Positions 25,001 to 32,828 are shown, counted from the stretch's first letter. The stretch is DNA of 32,854 nt from CAZFLY01 sp964519995 (GCA_964519995.1 CAZFLY010000030.1:1-32854); one strand, 5' to 3'. The notes: generated from the sequence alone by a model not told the origin. Program-made: numbers and translations.

Positions 25001-25800
25001 TTCTTCAACTCAAGATTAGTAAATCTAAAAGGAGTGTTCTTACTCCGAGCAAAACGCCCCGAAAACAAGAACAATCCAAATTGTTCCTGCAGGTGAAAAG
25101 GTTTTTAAGTTGGTCTTATCCTTTCGGTGATGCACCGTTTTTGCCGGCCAAAAGTTCCGTAACTGAGTTAAGCCATCAAAGCGATGAGTACAGAAGATTC
25201 GACTATTCCACAGCTCTGGACAGGCAGCCAATTGCCCTTGCTGTCAGCGAATTCGACTTGACCGAATCTCCACAGAGTAAGCTCATCGGCACCGCGACGC
25301 ATCTTGTAATTTCCCAGCTTGATTTGACCGGGCCTGTAACAAGACAAAAGATTGATAATCTCAGAGAAAGGTTGGTTGATAATGCCACTATAGCTGCAGC
25401 CGTAGCTGAGCGTATTGATACGGAATCTATCTTTGATTTCTTCCAGAGTGACCTGGGTCAACTTGTTCTCGATCCGGACAATACAATCCGGCGTGAATGG
25501 CCGTTCACCTTTGCCTTGCCGGCTTCGCAGTTTGCTGATTCGGACCATGAGTCACGAGCGACGAGCGACGAAATTATTGTTGTTCAGGGCATAATTGACA
25601 TGCTGATTAGAGCCAAGCAAGGTTTGATTATTATTGATTATAAAACCGACAGGATAAAAGCTGAGGAAGTTCCCAAGCGTGCCGAGCTCTATCGTCGGCA
25701 GCTGGAGCTTTATGGCCAGGCTGCCTCAGCAATTCTGAAAGCCGAATCAGTCACCAAATGGCTGTATTTCCTTGCACCCCTGACTGCAATCAGGTTGTAA
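22054..25800 (+). CDS. addA: ATP-dependent helicase/nuclease subunit A
   Basis: A 1248-residue AddA, the active 3'-5' UvrD-family helicase and second nuclease of AddAB. All helicase motifs are seen: I (TASAGTGKT, to 31), Ia (VLTFTDAAAEQM), II (DEYQD, 398-402), III (GDVKQSIYAFRGAEP), IV (LNVNFRS), V (LSVHKSKGLEFPVVFL) and VI (LYVAMTRAKDRLIL). The C-terminal nuclease has IIIDYKTDR with D1195 and K1197. GAAAGGA precedes the ATG and lies inside the end of addB. The gene order addB-addA is the usual one. Confidence 0.96.
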   Translation: MRIKWTDQQKRAIAARGSDVLVTASAGTGKTAVLSGRCVDIVSDISGHVDVSNILVLTFTDAAAEQMRSRIAEQLRTVFTETGDRHLRQQLILLQASDISTIHSFCKRLITEYFYELGLDPTFSVIDADEAQLLKAEALEKTIDWAWQQSNLSQGLTELLRGRDLQDNAGFLTKIIELSNFLDSVVLRKSWYQRAAQLTQATTSLSGGLGQKQIIAEKLQRILSRLLHAQKMFEAENTAGDWVVKLQASHIEPVKGCLEILQSGDWNKCAELIRDFSKPKTLKPKGIPEPIAELLQKTTKKAIEGFKSLSDLSALNPDYLDRVGSAANLQTRVLIELIRKFDQLYGQAKRSLNCMDFADLEHNALRLLADVETEEDDELSPSQTALSLRQKYKYIFVDEYQDINPVQQAILNMLSSQGNVFVVGDVKQSIYAFRGAEPNIFAENLRLASLDPANASNKLRVDLNVNFRSTKGILDFVNRLFSRIMSAAFAQIEYDDSAKLRPASAKSSNGRASNGQRPAVEFHILDETDKGEDSENGQVSESEQSDDLSVITSRQRQAALIAQRIRQIVGADTGKAEFQVHDTRQNCLRDVQYSDIVILMRSLVKKANDYVEVLRLAGVPVSCQAAAGYFEATEITDMLSLLKVLDNPQRDIELAAVLRSPFFTVCDSELAKIRIHGTVSGQPKNFHCCVHQYSEGGVDKKLALKLKDIIEKIDYWRSLARRGRLADLIWQIYRQTNYLAFVSALPNGQARKANLLKLHDRAIQFEGFVSSTGIPSLTRFIEFIEKLLELGQDWAPAEPESAVGNAVRILSVHKSKGLEFPVVFLAELQSEFNKKDITAEVLADADGTLGLQVIDRATNSKLCSVAHEVVAERKLSTILAEEIRILYVAMTRAKDRLILTGSQKRIDCGAVLSNGLFFTDGPIADWQLRSCQSPLEWILYGFSDQKVLHTAFRTGFAEKAIEDNLFTFQLHDRAELNRISNHVLQLKISKSKRSVLTPSKTPRKQEQSKLFLQVKRFLSWSYPFGDAPFLPAKSSVTELSHQSDEYRRFDYSTALDRQPIALAVSEFDLTESPQSKLIGTATHLVISQLDLTGPVTRQKIDNLRERLVDNATIAAAVAERIDTESIFDFFQSDLGQLVLDPDNTIRREWPFTFALPASQFADSDHESRATSDEIIVVQGIIDMLIRAKQGLIIIDYKTDRIKAEEVPKRAELYRRQLELYGQAASAILKAESVTKWLYFLAPLTAIRL

Positions 25801-25837
25801 CAACGCTCTGCAAGTATCTGCTAAAAAGTGATAGAAA

Positions 25838-25866
25838 TTGACACATCTCGCAAAGAACGATAGATA
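25838..25866 (+). promoter_or_regulatory. Promoter of avtA
   Basis: A perfect TTGACA (25838-25843) is followed after 17 bases by TAGATA (25861-25866), 40 bases before the avtA start. The TTG of this box would be the start codon of a longer avtA frame, which argues against that longer frame. Confidence 0.5.
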
Positions 25867-25906
25867 TGAAAGCTTTGGCAGAATTTACTTTTTTGTATCG
25901 AAAATC

Positions 25907-27160
25907 ATGAAGATTTCTAAATTTGGTCAGAAAATCGCAGTGACATCCGGCATCGGTCAGTTGATGGACGATCTGACTCTAGCACTTTCGGGCCGGCCGG
26001 ATATTGTGATGCTTGGCGGAGGAAATCCAGCCCATATTCCTGAAGTCCAGAAGTATTTTCGCGAAAGTATGGCGAACCTTCTGACCAGCGGCGACAGATT
26101 CGAGCGAGCCATTGGAAACTACGATCCGCCTCAGGGAAACAAGGAATTTATTGAAGCAGTTTCCGCATTATTAGGTAAAGAATTCGGCTGTGACATAAAG
26201 CCCACTAATGTCGCACTTACAAATGGCAGCCAGTCCGCATTTTTCATTCTTTTCAATATTTTTGCCGGAGCTTTTGATGAGGGTAAGAAGAAAATCATGT
26301 TTCCGCTTGCCCCCGAATATATTGGCTATTGCGATGTCGGCTTGACCGAAGATTTGTTCGTCGCGAATAAGCCGAAGATCGAATACGAAGATGCTCGTAT
26401 CTTCAAATACTACGTGGATTTTGAGAGGCTCAAGATTAGCGATGGGATTGGCGCGGTTTGCGTTTCCAGACCCACGAATCCTACCGGCAATGTGCTGACT
26501 GATTCTGAGATTGAGAGGTTAAGTGCCATCGCTCAGGCGAACGATATTCCGCTGATTATCGATAACGCATACGGCACACCTTTTCCGAATATCATCTTCA
26601 CAGAGGCCAAACCCTTTTGGAATGAAAACACAGTTGTCTGCATGAGCCTTTCCAAGTTTGGATTGCCTGCTCTGCGCACAGGCATTGTGATCGCCGATGA
26701 AGAAATAATTACAATTATTTCTCAGATAAATGCTGTTATGAATCTAGCTCCAGGCAGCATGGGCGCAGCAATTGCAACCGAATTGGTCAGGAATGGTGAG
26801 ATTATTCGTTTAAGCCGTGACATTATAAAGCCGTTTTACGAGAAAAAGGCTCAAGCAGCTTTGGGGCAGGTGTTTGAGGAACTCGATGGAATTAATTTTT
26901 ATGTTCACAAGCCTGAAGGTGCTTTTTTCTTGTGGCTGTGGTTTCCGAATCTGCCAATCACAAACCGAGAACTCTACGAACGTCTTAAGAAAAGGGGCGT
27001 CTTGGTTGTTCCAGGCCATTATTTTTTCCCAGGCTTGGAAGGGCCCTGGCAGCACAAGAATGAGTGTATCCGCATGAGCTATGCTCAGGATGAAAAGACA
27101 GTCGCAGCCGGCATAAAAATCATCGCCGATGAGGTCAAACAAGTTTACGATATTGCATGA
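25907..27160 (+). CDS. avtA: Valine-pyruvate aminotransferase
   Basis: A 417-residue fold-type I PLP enzyme that interconverts valine and 2-oxoisovalerate using alanine/pyruvate. It follows Escherichia coli AvtA almost segment by segment from memory: GGGNPAHIPE, NYDPPQGNKE, LTNGSQSAFF, PLAPEYIGY, CVSRPTNPTGNVLT, IDNAYGTPFPNIIF, the PLP lysine in SLSKFGLPALRTGI, KPEGAFFLWLWF and GVLVVPGHYFFPGL. With ATG 25907 the length equals that of the E. coli enzyme and the N-terminus aligns; the TTG at 25838 would add 23 non-conserved residues. The strong resemblance to the proteobacterial form hints at transfer. No Shine-Dalgarno is obvious. Confidence 0.93.
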   Translation: MKISKFGQKIAVTSGIGQLMDDLTLALSGRPDIVMLGGGNPAHIPEVQKYFRESMANLLTSGDRFERAIGNYDPPQGNKEFIEAVSALLGKEFGCDIKPTNVALTNGSQSAFFILFNIFAGAFDEGKKKIMFPLAPEYIGYCDVGLTEDLFVANKPKIEYEDARIFKYYVDFERLKISDGIGAVCVSRPTNPTGNVLTDSEIERLSAIAQANDIPLIIDNAYGTPFPNIIFTEAKPFWNENTVVCMSLSKFGLPALRTGIVIADEEIITIISQINAVMNLAPGSMGAAIATELVRNGEIIRLSRDIIKPFYEKKAQAALGQVFEELDGINFYVHKPEGAFFLWLWFPNLPITNRELYERLKKRGVLVVPGHYFFPGLEGPWQHKNECIRMSYAQDEKTVAAGIKIIADEVKQVYDIA

Positions 27161-27186
27161 CAATGATTTAACTTGATGGGGCGACA

Positions 27187-27264
27187 ATGAAGGGGAATAT
27201 GGGACTTTGTTCTTGTCTGCTGGGTCTTTGTCTGTATAGTACGCCTTTCGTGAGGGGGAAATGA
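27187..27264 (+). CDS. Possible 25-residue Cys-rich peptide
   Basis: The frame reads MKGNMGLCSCLLGLC and ends LYSTPFVRGK, resembling a cut signal peptide or a hydrophobic micropeptide. Only a weak GGGG is found ten bases upstream. It may be the remnant of an exported protein gene or chance. Confidence 0.2.
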   Translation: MKGNMGLCSCLLGLCLYSTPFVRGK

Positions 27265-27293
27265 CATTAGTTTTGTTGGAGAAGGCATAGAAA

Positions 27294-27392
27294 ATGTCAG
27301 ATGCACCAGAGGCAAATGCAAATGTGCTTACAATCTGTCTGGGCAGTTCGTCTCTGGAGGGATGCGCTATTGAATCTGAAACGATGCGTTAG
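27294..27392 (+). CDS. Possible 32-residue peptide
   Basis: The ATG at 27294 has GGAGAAGG about nine bases upstream. The frame reads MSDAPEANANVLTICLGSS and ends LEGCAIESETMR. No recognisable motif. The good ribosome binding site is the only support. Confidence 0.2.
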   Translation: MSDAPEANANVLTICLGSSSLEGCAIESETMR

Positions 27393-27458
27393 TTGAATGA
27401 AAATGTACGCTAAAGATTTCACCACAATCCTTGGGACGATTACGCGTGGAAGATATTC

Positions 27459-27487
27459 TTGACAGTCATTAGGCCGCACAGTAGAAT
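27459..27487 (+). promoter_or_regulatory. Strong orphan promoter
   Basis: A perfect TTGACA (27459-27464), 17 bases, then TAGAAT (27482-27487): among the best sigma-70-type matches in the window. No coding sequence with a ribosome binding site follows for about 600 bases, which points to a non-coding transcript. Confidence 0.6.
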
Positions 27488-27493
27488 GTTTAT

Positions 27494-27719
27494 AATAAGG
27501 AGTGTTCTAAGCAGGGCATAAGTCTATCAAATACGTAAATGCTACGCATCTGTTACGCCTCTGACCAATATCGCACAGACAGTAGGAGGAAGGCCCAAAC
27601 AATGATCTGAAAAGGAGATAGGGCAAAAAGGACTTGTTCAGGCGTGTAAATAATAGAACAATTGATGGATTCGGCGCATCATTAATAGTGCCTCTGAAAA
27701 TGGCTGCCGTGCAGCTTTT
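27494..27719 (+). ncRNA. Candidate small RNA of about 225 nt
   Basis: The interval begins at the expected start site of the strong promoter and ends at a hairpin followed by TTTT. The 5' part (CAGGGCA, 27512-27518) pairs with the 3' part (TGCCTCTG, 27689-27696, one bulged base). Inside, GCCC (27593-27596) pairs with GGGC (27621-27624), enclosing ATCT/AGAT (27605-27608/27616-27619). End-to-end closure plus internal hairpins is like 6S or other housekeeping RNAs, but I cannot match a family. The RNase P, tmRNA and SRP core motifs are absent. Confidence 0.35.
27702..27719 (+). terminator. Terminator-like hairpin of the candidate small RNA
   Basis: GCTGC (27703-27707) and GCAGC (27711-27715) pair around a CGT loop, extended by one G-T pair, followed by TTTT (27716-27719). 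Short stem, short T-run. Confidence 0.4.
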
Positions 27720-27933
27720 ACACATTGCTCACGCAGTAGGTTTGCTAAGATAGGTGGCTGATGGCGAGTTTTCGGGCGTCTGAGGTATAAATATAAAAAG
27801 GATTACCTATCATAGGATTCAGAACCTTAGTTGGGACAACAACTTATTAATATGGTTTGATGTGATTATTTTGTAAAAATGCTGGACTCAAGGAGCCATA
27901 AATGCTATCATATAGGTTTGTTAATAATAGCTA

Positions 27934-27982
27934 ACCTTAGTTTAAGGTCGGGGCATGAAGCATAAGTTCGGTCAGGACCGAA
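27934..27982. promoter_or_regulatory. Two inverted repeats upstream of the pseudopilin gene
   Basis: ACCTTA-GTT-TAAGGT (27934-27948) and TTCGGTC-AG-GACCGAA (27967-27982) are perfect inverted repeats 125-175 bases before the pseudopilin start. They could be operators or leader hairpins. No clear -35/-10 pair was found next to them. Confidence 0.35.
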
Positions 27983-28107
27983 TATGTCTTGTGGGGTTTA
28001 TAAAGTAAATTTGCTACTGATAAATGGGCTTCACGTGTTACTTGCGTATAGAAGATTACAACGAACGCAGAACTAAGAAAGAGAATAAAGAAAGGGGTAT
28101 AGGAACA

Positions 28108-28953
28108 ATGGGTACGAAAAAGGGTTTTACATTGATCGAGCTGCTGGTGGTTATTGCTATTATCGCAATTTTAATGGCAATATTGATGCCGGCTCTCAAT
28201 AGGGCCAGAGAGCAAGGCAGGCGTGCAGTTTGTCTTAATAACTTGAAACAGTTGGCACTTGCCTGGATTCTGTATGCCGATGACAACAATGGCAGGATTG
28301 TTAACGGCATGGGGGGTATCGATCGCACGGCTCCAATAGAGACGGCGTGGGTAGGCGAATGCTGGGCCACTGATTACATATCAGGCGGCATATTGCCGGA
28401 GAATCAACAGGAAAGAGAGATCAGAAGAGGTGCGTTGTGGCCATATTGTAAAGACCTGAAACTCTATAGTTGCCCAACGGGTTTTCGCGGGGAACTATTG
28501 ACCTATGCCATAATGGATTCGATGAATGGCCTTGCCAGAACGGGAACCGTTAGAGGATCCGGGGAAACTGCTATTGGCGAAAGGGTTGGTAATACTGTTC
28601 TTTGGATCAAGAAAATAAGCGATATTATGCAGCCAACGGCGTACTACAGAATGGTATTTATTGACGAGGGCTATGTAACCCCTGATAGTTTTGCAGTTCA
28701 TTATACGATGGAGCAGTGGTGGGACGATGCGCCTATACGGCATGGTGATGGGACGAATTGCTCTTTTGCGGACGGCCACAGCGAATACTGGAAGTGGTCG
28801 GGCGTCGATACGATTAAGCGTGGCCGAGCCGCCGACAGAACTCACCCGGCTAACAACATTCCGCCTGAAACCCCCGAGGGCCATCGGGATTTGTATAGAT
28901 TGCAGAAATCTACCTGGGGTAGATTGGGCTATACACCGACTTACTCTTACTGA
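28108..28953 (+). CDS. Pseudopilin-like protein with H-X9-DG motif
   Basis: A 281-residue protein with a type IV prepilin leader: MGTKKG, then FTLIELLVVIAIIAILMAI, with cleavage expected after Gly6 and the +5 Glu at residue 11. The hydrophobic helix is followed by ALNRAREQGRRAVCLNNLKQLALAWILYADD. Near the C-terminus, HGDGTNCSFADG is the H-X9-DG signature of the large planctomycete/verrucomicrobial pseudopilin-like family. I chose ATG 28108 because AGGA lies just upstream and the leader has the normal length; the upstream ATG at 28024 would add 28 polar residues. Such proteins need a prepilin peptidase and probably an assembly ATPase such as the one at 5006-6610. Exact role unknown. Confidence 0.85.
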   Translation: MGTKKGFTLIELLVVIAIIAILMAILMPALNRAREQGRRAVCLNNLKQLALAWILYADDNNGRIVNGMGGIDRTAPIETAWVGECWATDYISGGILPENQQEREIRRGALWPYCKDLKLYSCPTGFRGELLTYAIMDSMNGLARTGTVRGSGETAIGERVGNTVLWIKKISDIMQPTAYYRMVFIDEGYVTPDSFAVHYTMEQWWDDAPIRHGDGTNCSFADGHSEYWKWSGVDTIKRGRAADRTHPANNIPPETPEGHRDLYRLQKSTWGRLGYTPTYSY

Positions 28954-29059
28954 TAAGCGAGCTTCTTTCTCTGGGGGTATGGTCGGCTGGAATAGCTGTG
29001 ACCGCGATGGCGACAGATTAGCCTCGCGAACATGTAGGTAGTAATCAAATTCTCGTGCC

Positions 29060-29077
29060 AAGCCAAATTTTTGGCTT
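29060..29077 (+). terminator. Hairpin after the pseudopilin gene
   Basis: AAGCCAA (29060-29066) and TTGGCTT (29071-29077) pair around ATTT. The T-tract after it is poor, so termination is uncertain; it lies about 105 bases after the stop codon. Confidence 0.3.
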
Positions 29078-29171
29078 TAGAGAAGTAAATGTCACAATAC
29101 CCCCAAAATATTCCTACGCTAATAGAGCTTTGAGCTTTTATTGTCATCATTGCAGGATTGATCATCAAATG

Positions 29172-29201
29172 AAAAAGAGCCGACCATTTGGGGCCGGCCC
29201 T
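29172..29201 (-). terminator. Intrinsic terminator of the subtilisin operon
   Basis: On the minus strand AGGGCCGGCC pairs with GGTCGGCTCT (ten pairs, two of them G-U) around a six-base loop, followed directly by TTTTT. It lies 24 bases after the protease stop codon. Confidence 0.85.
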
Positions 29202-29224
29202 TTACATTAACATGCCGGGTGTTT

Positions 29225-31099
29225 CTACTGGAGCTCTGACTTAAGTGATTCTATGAACTCCAGCCATCTTTTTTTGCCTATGACTTTTCGTACCTCTGGG
29301 TCGAGCCAGACTTTCGCAATCCATTCGAATATCCTTTCGACGTCAAGTTCGCCGCCTTTAGCCTGCTGTGCTCGCCCGCCATCGAAGCAGTCGGGCAGAG
29401 GCAGATTTGCCTGGTTCCAGTTGTCGATAAGGATATCAAGATCATTAGTCGAGACGCGATATTTTTTCTTACCCTGAGCTGCGTGGTCGAAGTCGGCGCA
29501 AATCTGATTGCCTACCAGGTCATCGAGAGGCTTATTCCAGGCGGCTACCAGAATATCCAAATCGTTGGTTGATACCCAGTACTTCTTCTTGCCCTGGTAG
29601 TCGTCGTCGGCATCGCCGTGGCACTGCCTCGGATAGCACCAGCACTCCGGCATGCCAACATAAATCCACTCAGCATAATCATCATGGCAGATAGGGAAAC
29701 AAGACTCAGTTGCAAGGGCCATGGCTTTGTCGAGATTCAGCCTTCCGCCAGTTACACAAAGCCCATTAAGGGCAGCAATCTCATCAACCGAATCCATAAT
29801 AATCTGTTTCACTTCCAGAAGGCTCAGTTCCGGCTTCTCCGACCAGATAAGGGCGCATGCCCCAGACACATGCGGTGTTGCCATTGACGTACCATTCCAA
29901 GATTCATATTCGTCCCCTATCGTGCAGCTCAGAATACCAACACCAGGAGCGCCAAGTTCGACACTTGTCCGACCATAGTTGGAGAAAGATGGCTTTATAT
30001 CACTGGAGTTAGTGGCCAATACAGCGATGACATTGTCGCAGCTGACGTTACACCTGGCTGGCCACGCTGGCGCTTTGAACCCTTCAGGCGTCCACTCGAG
30101 AGTATCATTATTGCCACCTTCATTTCCGGCTGCCGCCACAAACAATATACCTGCCTCTCCCACGTCACATACTGCGTCCCTAATCCCTTCCGGCTCAAAT
30201 CCATATACAGCCCACGAGTTATTCATAATGTGTGCTCCCATCAACTGGGCGTATTCTATACACTCAATCGCATCGGCTATGTAGCCAACGCCGTTGGGAT
30301 CGGAACATTTCACTGCCATTATTCTTACATTCCAGCACACACCAGTAACACCTACTCCGTTATTGCCAACTGCACCGATCGTTCCAGAAACATGAGTACC
30401 GTGGCCGTTCTCATCCATCGGGTCAGAATCTTCCACCTGACCTCTTTTGCAAAAATCATAACCACAAATATCATCCACATAATCATTACCGTCGTCGTCA
30501 ATGCCGTCCCAATCTTCCGGCCCTATGACGCCGAATGGCTCATGGTCCTCTCCGGCATTAATCCAGATATTAGCTGATAGATCTGGGTGCGTATAATCGA
30601 CCCCGGAGTCGATTACAGCAACGATGATGTCGTTTGCGCTGGTCTTAAAATCCCACGCCTCCGGTGCGCGAATCTTCTGCATGCCCCAAAGGTCATCAAA
30701 CATAGGATCGTTGGGTACTGTCGATATCACCCTGATCTCATAGTTGGGTTCTGCGTAGAGAATTGCCCCTGCCTGGTTGAATGGTTTCAGAGCAGCTCTA
30801 ACTGTCAGCCTTGGCGGAAGTTTCACCAGGCTCAAGCCCTGCACGATTCTATAGCTGTGTTTTATGGTTCCGCCTCCGAGAGATATTAAAATCTGGTTTT
30901 TCTCTGCTGGTCTCCGCTGCATACCATCGGCTCTGGGCGCAAAACGCACAAGTAACTCACCTGGCGCATAACGTATCGCGGCCGGTAACTCGAAGTTGTA
31001 ATCCTTAAGGCGAGCCCCATTGGTCTTCTGTGGCTGGCAAAAACTGCCAACCACTACAACTATTACACAAGTCCACTTGTATGAATATGCTTTATACAT
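29225..31099 (-). CDS. Secreted subtilisin-like serine protease (S8) with dockerin-like tail
   Basis: A 624-residue exported protease. The ATG at 31099 is chosen over 31132 because AAGGAAGGG precedes it and the signal peptide (hydrophobic CVIVVVVGSF) becomes N-terminal. Residues 40-125 form an inhibitor-I9/fervidolysin-like propeptide (APGELLVRF). The catalytic domain (135-465) has all triad motifs: AVIDSGVDYTHPDL (D164), NGHGTHVSG (H233), NGTSMATPHVSG (S405), and the oxyanion Asn in AAAGNEGG (N326). Residues 493-565 hold two near-identical variant dockerin repeats (QGKKKYWVSTNDLDILVAAW and QGKKKYRVSTNDLDILIDNW). It follows the beta-helix/BsuPI-like gene after 19 bases and is probably cotranscribed with it. 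Confidence 0.92.
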   Translation of the reverse strand: MYKAYSYKWTCVIVVVVGSFCQPQKTNGARLKDYNFELPAAIRYAPGELLVRFAPRADGMQRRPAEKNQILISLGGGTIKHSYRIVQGLSLVKLPPRLTVRAALKPFNQAGAILYAEPNYEIRVISTVPNDPMFDDLWGMQKIRAPEAWDFKTSANDIIVAVIDSGVDYTHPDLSANIWINAGEDHEPFGVIGPEDWDGIDDDGNDYVDDICGYDFCKRGQVEDSDPMDENGHGTHVSGTIGAVGNNGVGVTGVCWNVRIMAVKCSDPNGVGYIADAIECIEYAQLMGAHIMNNSWAVYGFEPEGIRDAVCDVGEAGILFVAAAGNEGGNNDTLEWTPEGFKAPAWPARCNVSCDNVIAVLATNSSDIKPSFSNYGRTSVELGAPGVGILSCTIGDEYESWNGTSMATPHVSGACALIWSEKPELSLLEVKQIIMDSVDEIAALNGLCVTGGRLNLDKAMALATESCFPICHDDYAEWIYVGMPECWCYPRQCHGDADDDYQGKKKYWVSTNDLDILVAAWNKPLDDLVGNQICADFDHAAQGKKKYRVSTNDLDILIDNWNQANLPLPDCFDGGRAQQAKGGELDVERIFEWIAKVWLDPEVRKVIGKKRWLEFIESLKSELQ

Positions 31100-31118
31100 C
31101 TCGAAATCCCTTCCTTGG

Positions 31119-32828
31119 TTATTCTGAAACAACTTTGAATTCTACTGGTGCGCTCTGTGCGTATCCCACAACCCTTCCTATTACAATATGCTTGCCAACA
31201 TTCAACGGATACATTGCCCTTTCATCGGGACCGTGCGTACGCTTCCATGTATGAGAGTCGTGCGGCTCAATTGTTACATACGTCAGCTTTTGAACGAAAC
31301 CCTTACCCTCACTCCAATCGAAAACCCAATCCATCAAATATGAAGCTTGAAGTGTATCGCCAAAAGTCAACGTCACAGCTTCTGGATTTGGGTTGTACGC
31401 GGTTACAAATACTGTAACATCTTCGCCTAAGACATACGTTGACTTATCCGTTGTAGCACTGACCTCAACAATCGTCTCAGGCTCTGAAGGTGTCCATTCC
31501 AGCCAGTGAAACGCGATAATCGCAAAGTCCCTGAAATCTACCTTGCAATCGCCGTTTATATCGCCGGCAACAATAACCCCGCAAGGAGGTTCACCAAAGT
31601 ATGATTTGCTGGCCTCGGCTGTACCTCCATAGGCTCCCATATTGACTCGGCCTCCATTTGGAAATGGCTCGAGACCAATTGGAGACATTGGATCGCCCGC
31701 ATCAATGCACGGACTTGTGGCATCGTCGATGGTCCAGTCCGCCACAGACGGATACCATCTGTCCGCTTGAGATTTCAAGTGAAAATCACCGGCGTTAGGA
31801 TTTGCGAAGCATGGGTCGGCATCAATGTTGCCGTCGCCCCAAATCAGTCCTCCAGATGGGTTGTGAGCTTCCATCTCGCCACCCTTTACGTCGCTGTAGC
31901 TGATGGATAAAACCGAACGCAGAGCTGTTGGAAACATCGCGATCTCAGAACCTTCAAAAGCATGATCTGCCCAAAAGATGCAATTCGACACTAATACCCG
32001 AGTCAATTCACCACAGTAAATTCCGCCGCCTTCCGATGTAGCGGTGTTATCAGTGAAAGTGGAGTTAATGATTTTATGACTAAACTTGCTGAAGCTGTCA
32101 CCCGAAGATATAATCCTGCCATCAGTTGAAGAACAGCCTATTATGGAATCCGGAATGCTGATTGCGTGACTGGAATGGCAGAAAACTCCGCCACCTTGTT
32201 CAGCCTTGTTGCTGTTAAATATGCAGTTGCTGATTAAACCACCGGAAGAACACAAAGCTCCGCCAAGATATGCTGAATTCCTATTAAACTTACAGTACTT
32301 CAGTGTTGGCCCAATTCCCCACGATAAAATCCCCCCACCAGCGATAGTGGCTGAATTGCTGCAGATAATGCTGTTTATAACTGTTGGACTCGAACCGGTG
32401 CAGTAAATTGCACCTCCCAAAGACCATATGTAGCCATAGAAGTCTTCTTCAGGACCGTAGCCGTTAATGATAGTGAAACCACCCAACACAGAATTTGCAT
32501 CTTCACCAGAGTGGAAATAAAAACCGCGGTGTGGTTCGGCCTCTGATCCGTTGCAGTCGATGATGCAGTTCTGTGGGCCATTTTCACTGCGTAGCGTAAT
32601 AGCTTTTCCAAGAAAATCTATGTTGCGATTTCCATCGCCAGTGTAAGTGCCGTCAGCTACAATTACGGTATCGTCATCGTTAGCTTCATCTATAGCCGAC
32701 TGGATCGTATTGAAATCGTAGCTGGACCCGTGCCCCACGGTAATCGTCCGGCCCTGTGTCAAGCCAGCCATCACCAGTAAAAACGTCATTATTACCACCC
32801 AGGTCTCAAGAACTGTCCTACCGCTCAT
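31119..32828 (-). CDS. Secreted beta-helix protein with dockerin-like and BsuPI-like domains
   Basis: A 569-residue protein. The signal peptide is residues 1-26. Residues 27-410 form a right-handed beta-helix of the DUF1565/pectate-lyase-like kind (TIQSAIDEANDDDTVIVADG, then short GG-A-C repeats such as LGGAIYCTGSSPTVINS). Residues 420-446 are a dockerin-like repeat (GDINGDCKVDFRDFAIIAFHWL). Residues 450-567 resemble the BsuPI family, known from the Bacillus subtilis inhibitor of intracellular subtilisin: VTAYNPNPEAVTLTFGD, then VFDWSEGKGFVQ and LNVGKHIVIG. Many BsuPI-like domains in secreted proteins have no proven inhibitor activity. AAAGGGGGC lies upstream of the start. The promoter is beyond the window end. 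Confidence 0.8.
   Translation of the reverse strand: MSGRTVLETWVVIMTFLLVMAGLTQGRTITVGHGSSYDFNTIQSAIDEANDDDTVIVADGTYTGDGNRNIDFLGKAITLRSENGPQNCIIDCNGSEAEPHRGFYFHSGEDANSVLGGFTIINGYGPEEDFYGYIWSLGGAIYCTGSSPTVINSIICSNSATIAGGGILSWGIGPTLKYCKFNRNSAYLGGALCSSGGLISNCIFNSNKAEQGGGVFCHSSHAISIPDSIIGCSSTDGRIISSGDSFSKFSHKIINSTFTDNTATSEGGGIYCGELTRVLVSNCIFWADHAFEGSEIAMFPTALRSVLSISYSDVKGGEMEAHNPSGGLIWGDGNIDADPCFANPNAGDFHLKSQADRWYPSVADWTIDDATSPCIDAGDPMSPIGLEPFPNGGRVNMGAYGGTAEASKSYFGEPPCGVIVAGDINGDCKVDFRDFAIIAFHWLEWTPSEPETIVEVSATTDKSTYVLGEDVTVFVTAYNPNPEAVTLTFGDTLQASYLMDWVFDWSEGKGFVQKLTYVTIEPHDSHTWKRTHGPDERAMYPLNVGKHIVIGRVVGYAQSAPVEFKVVSE

Larger units (their letters stand above)
27161..28107. other. Long intergenic region with no convincing long gene
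   Basis: About 950 bases between avtA and the pseudopilin gene. Both strands are broken by stops. I see two very small plus-strand ORFs after avtA, a strong promoter, a candidate small RNA ending at a terminator-like hairpin, and two inverted repeats in an AT-rich stretch before the pseudopilin. Details are given in the separate entries. Confidence 0.7.

Noticed and set aside
27494..27719. Assignment of the candidate small RNA to RNase P, tmRNA or SRP RNA
   Set aside because: The GAGGAAAGTCC, tag-peptide and GGAAGGAAGCAGCC-type cores were looked for and not found. 6S cannot be decided by eye.
27507..27725. 72-residue minus-strand ORF in the avtA-pseudopilin gap
   Set aside because: No ribosome binding site and no family resemblance. 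It overlaps the candidate small RNA, which has better signals.
28024..28107. Upstream start of the pseudopilin at 28024
   Set aside because: It would put 28 polar residues before the prepilin leader, which is too long. ATG 28108 gives the normal leader.
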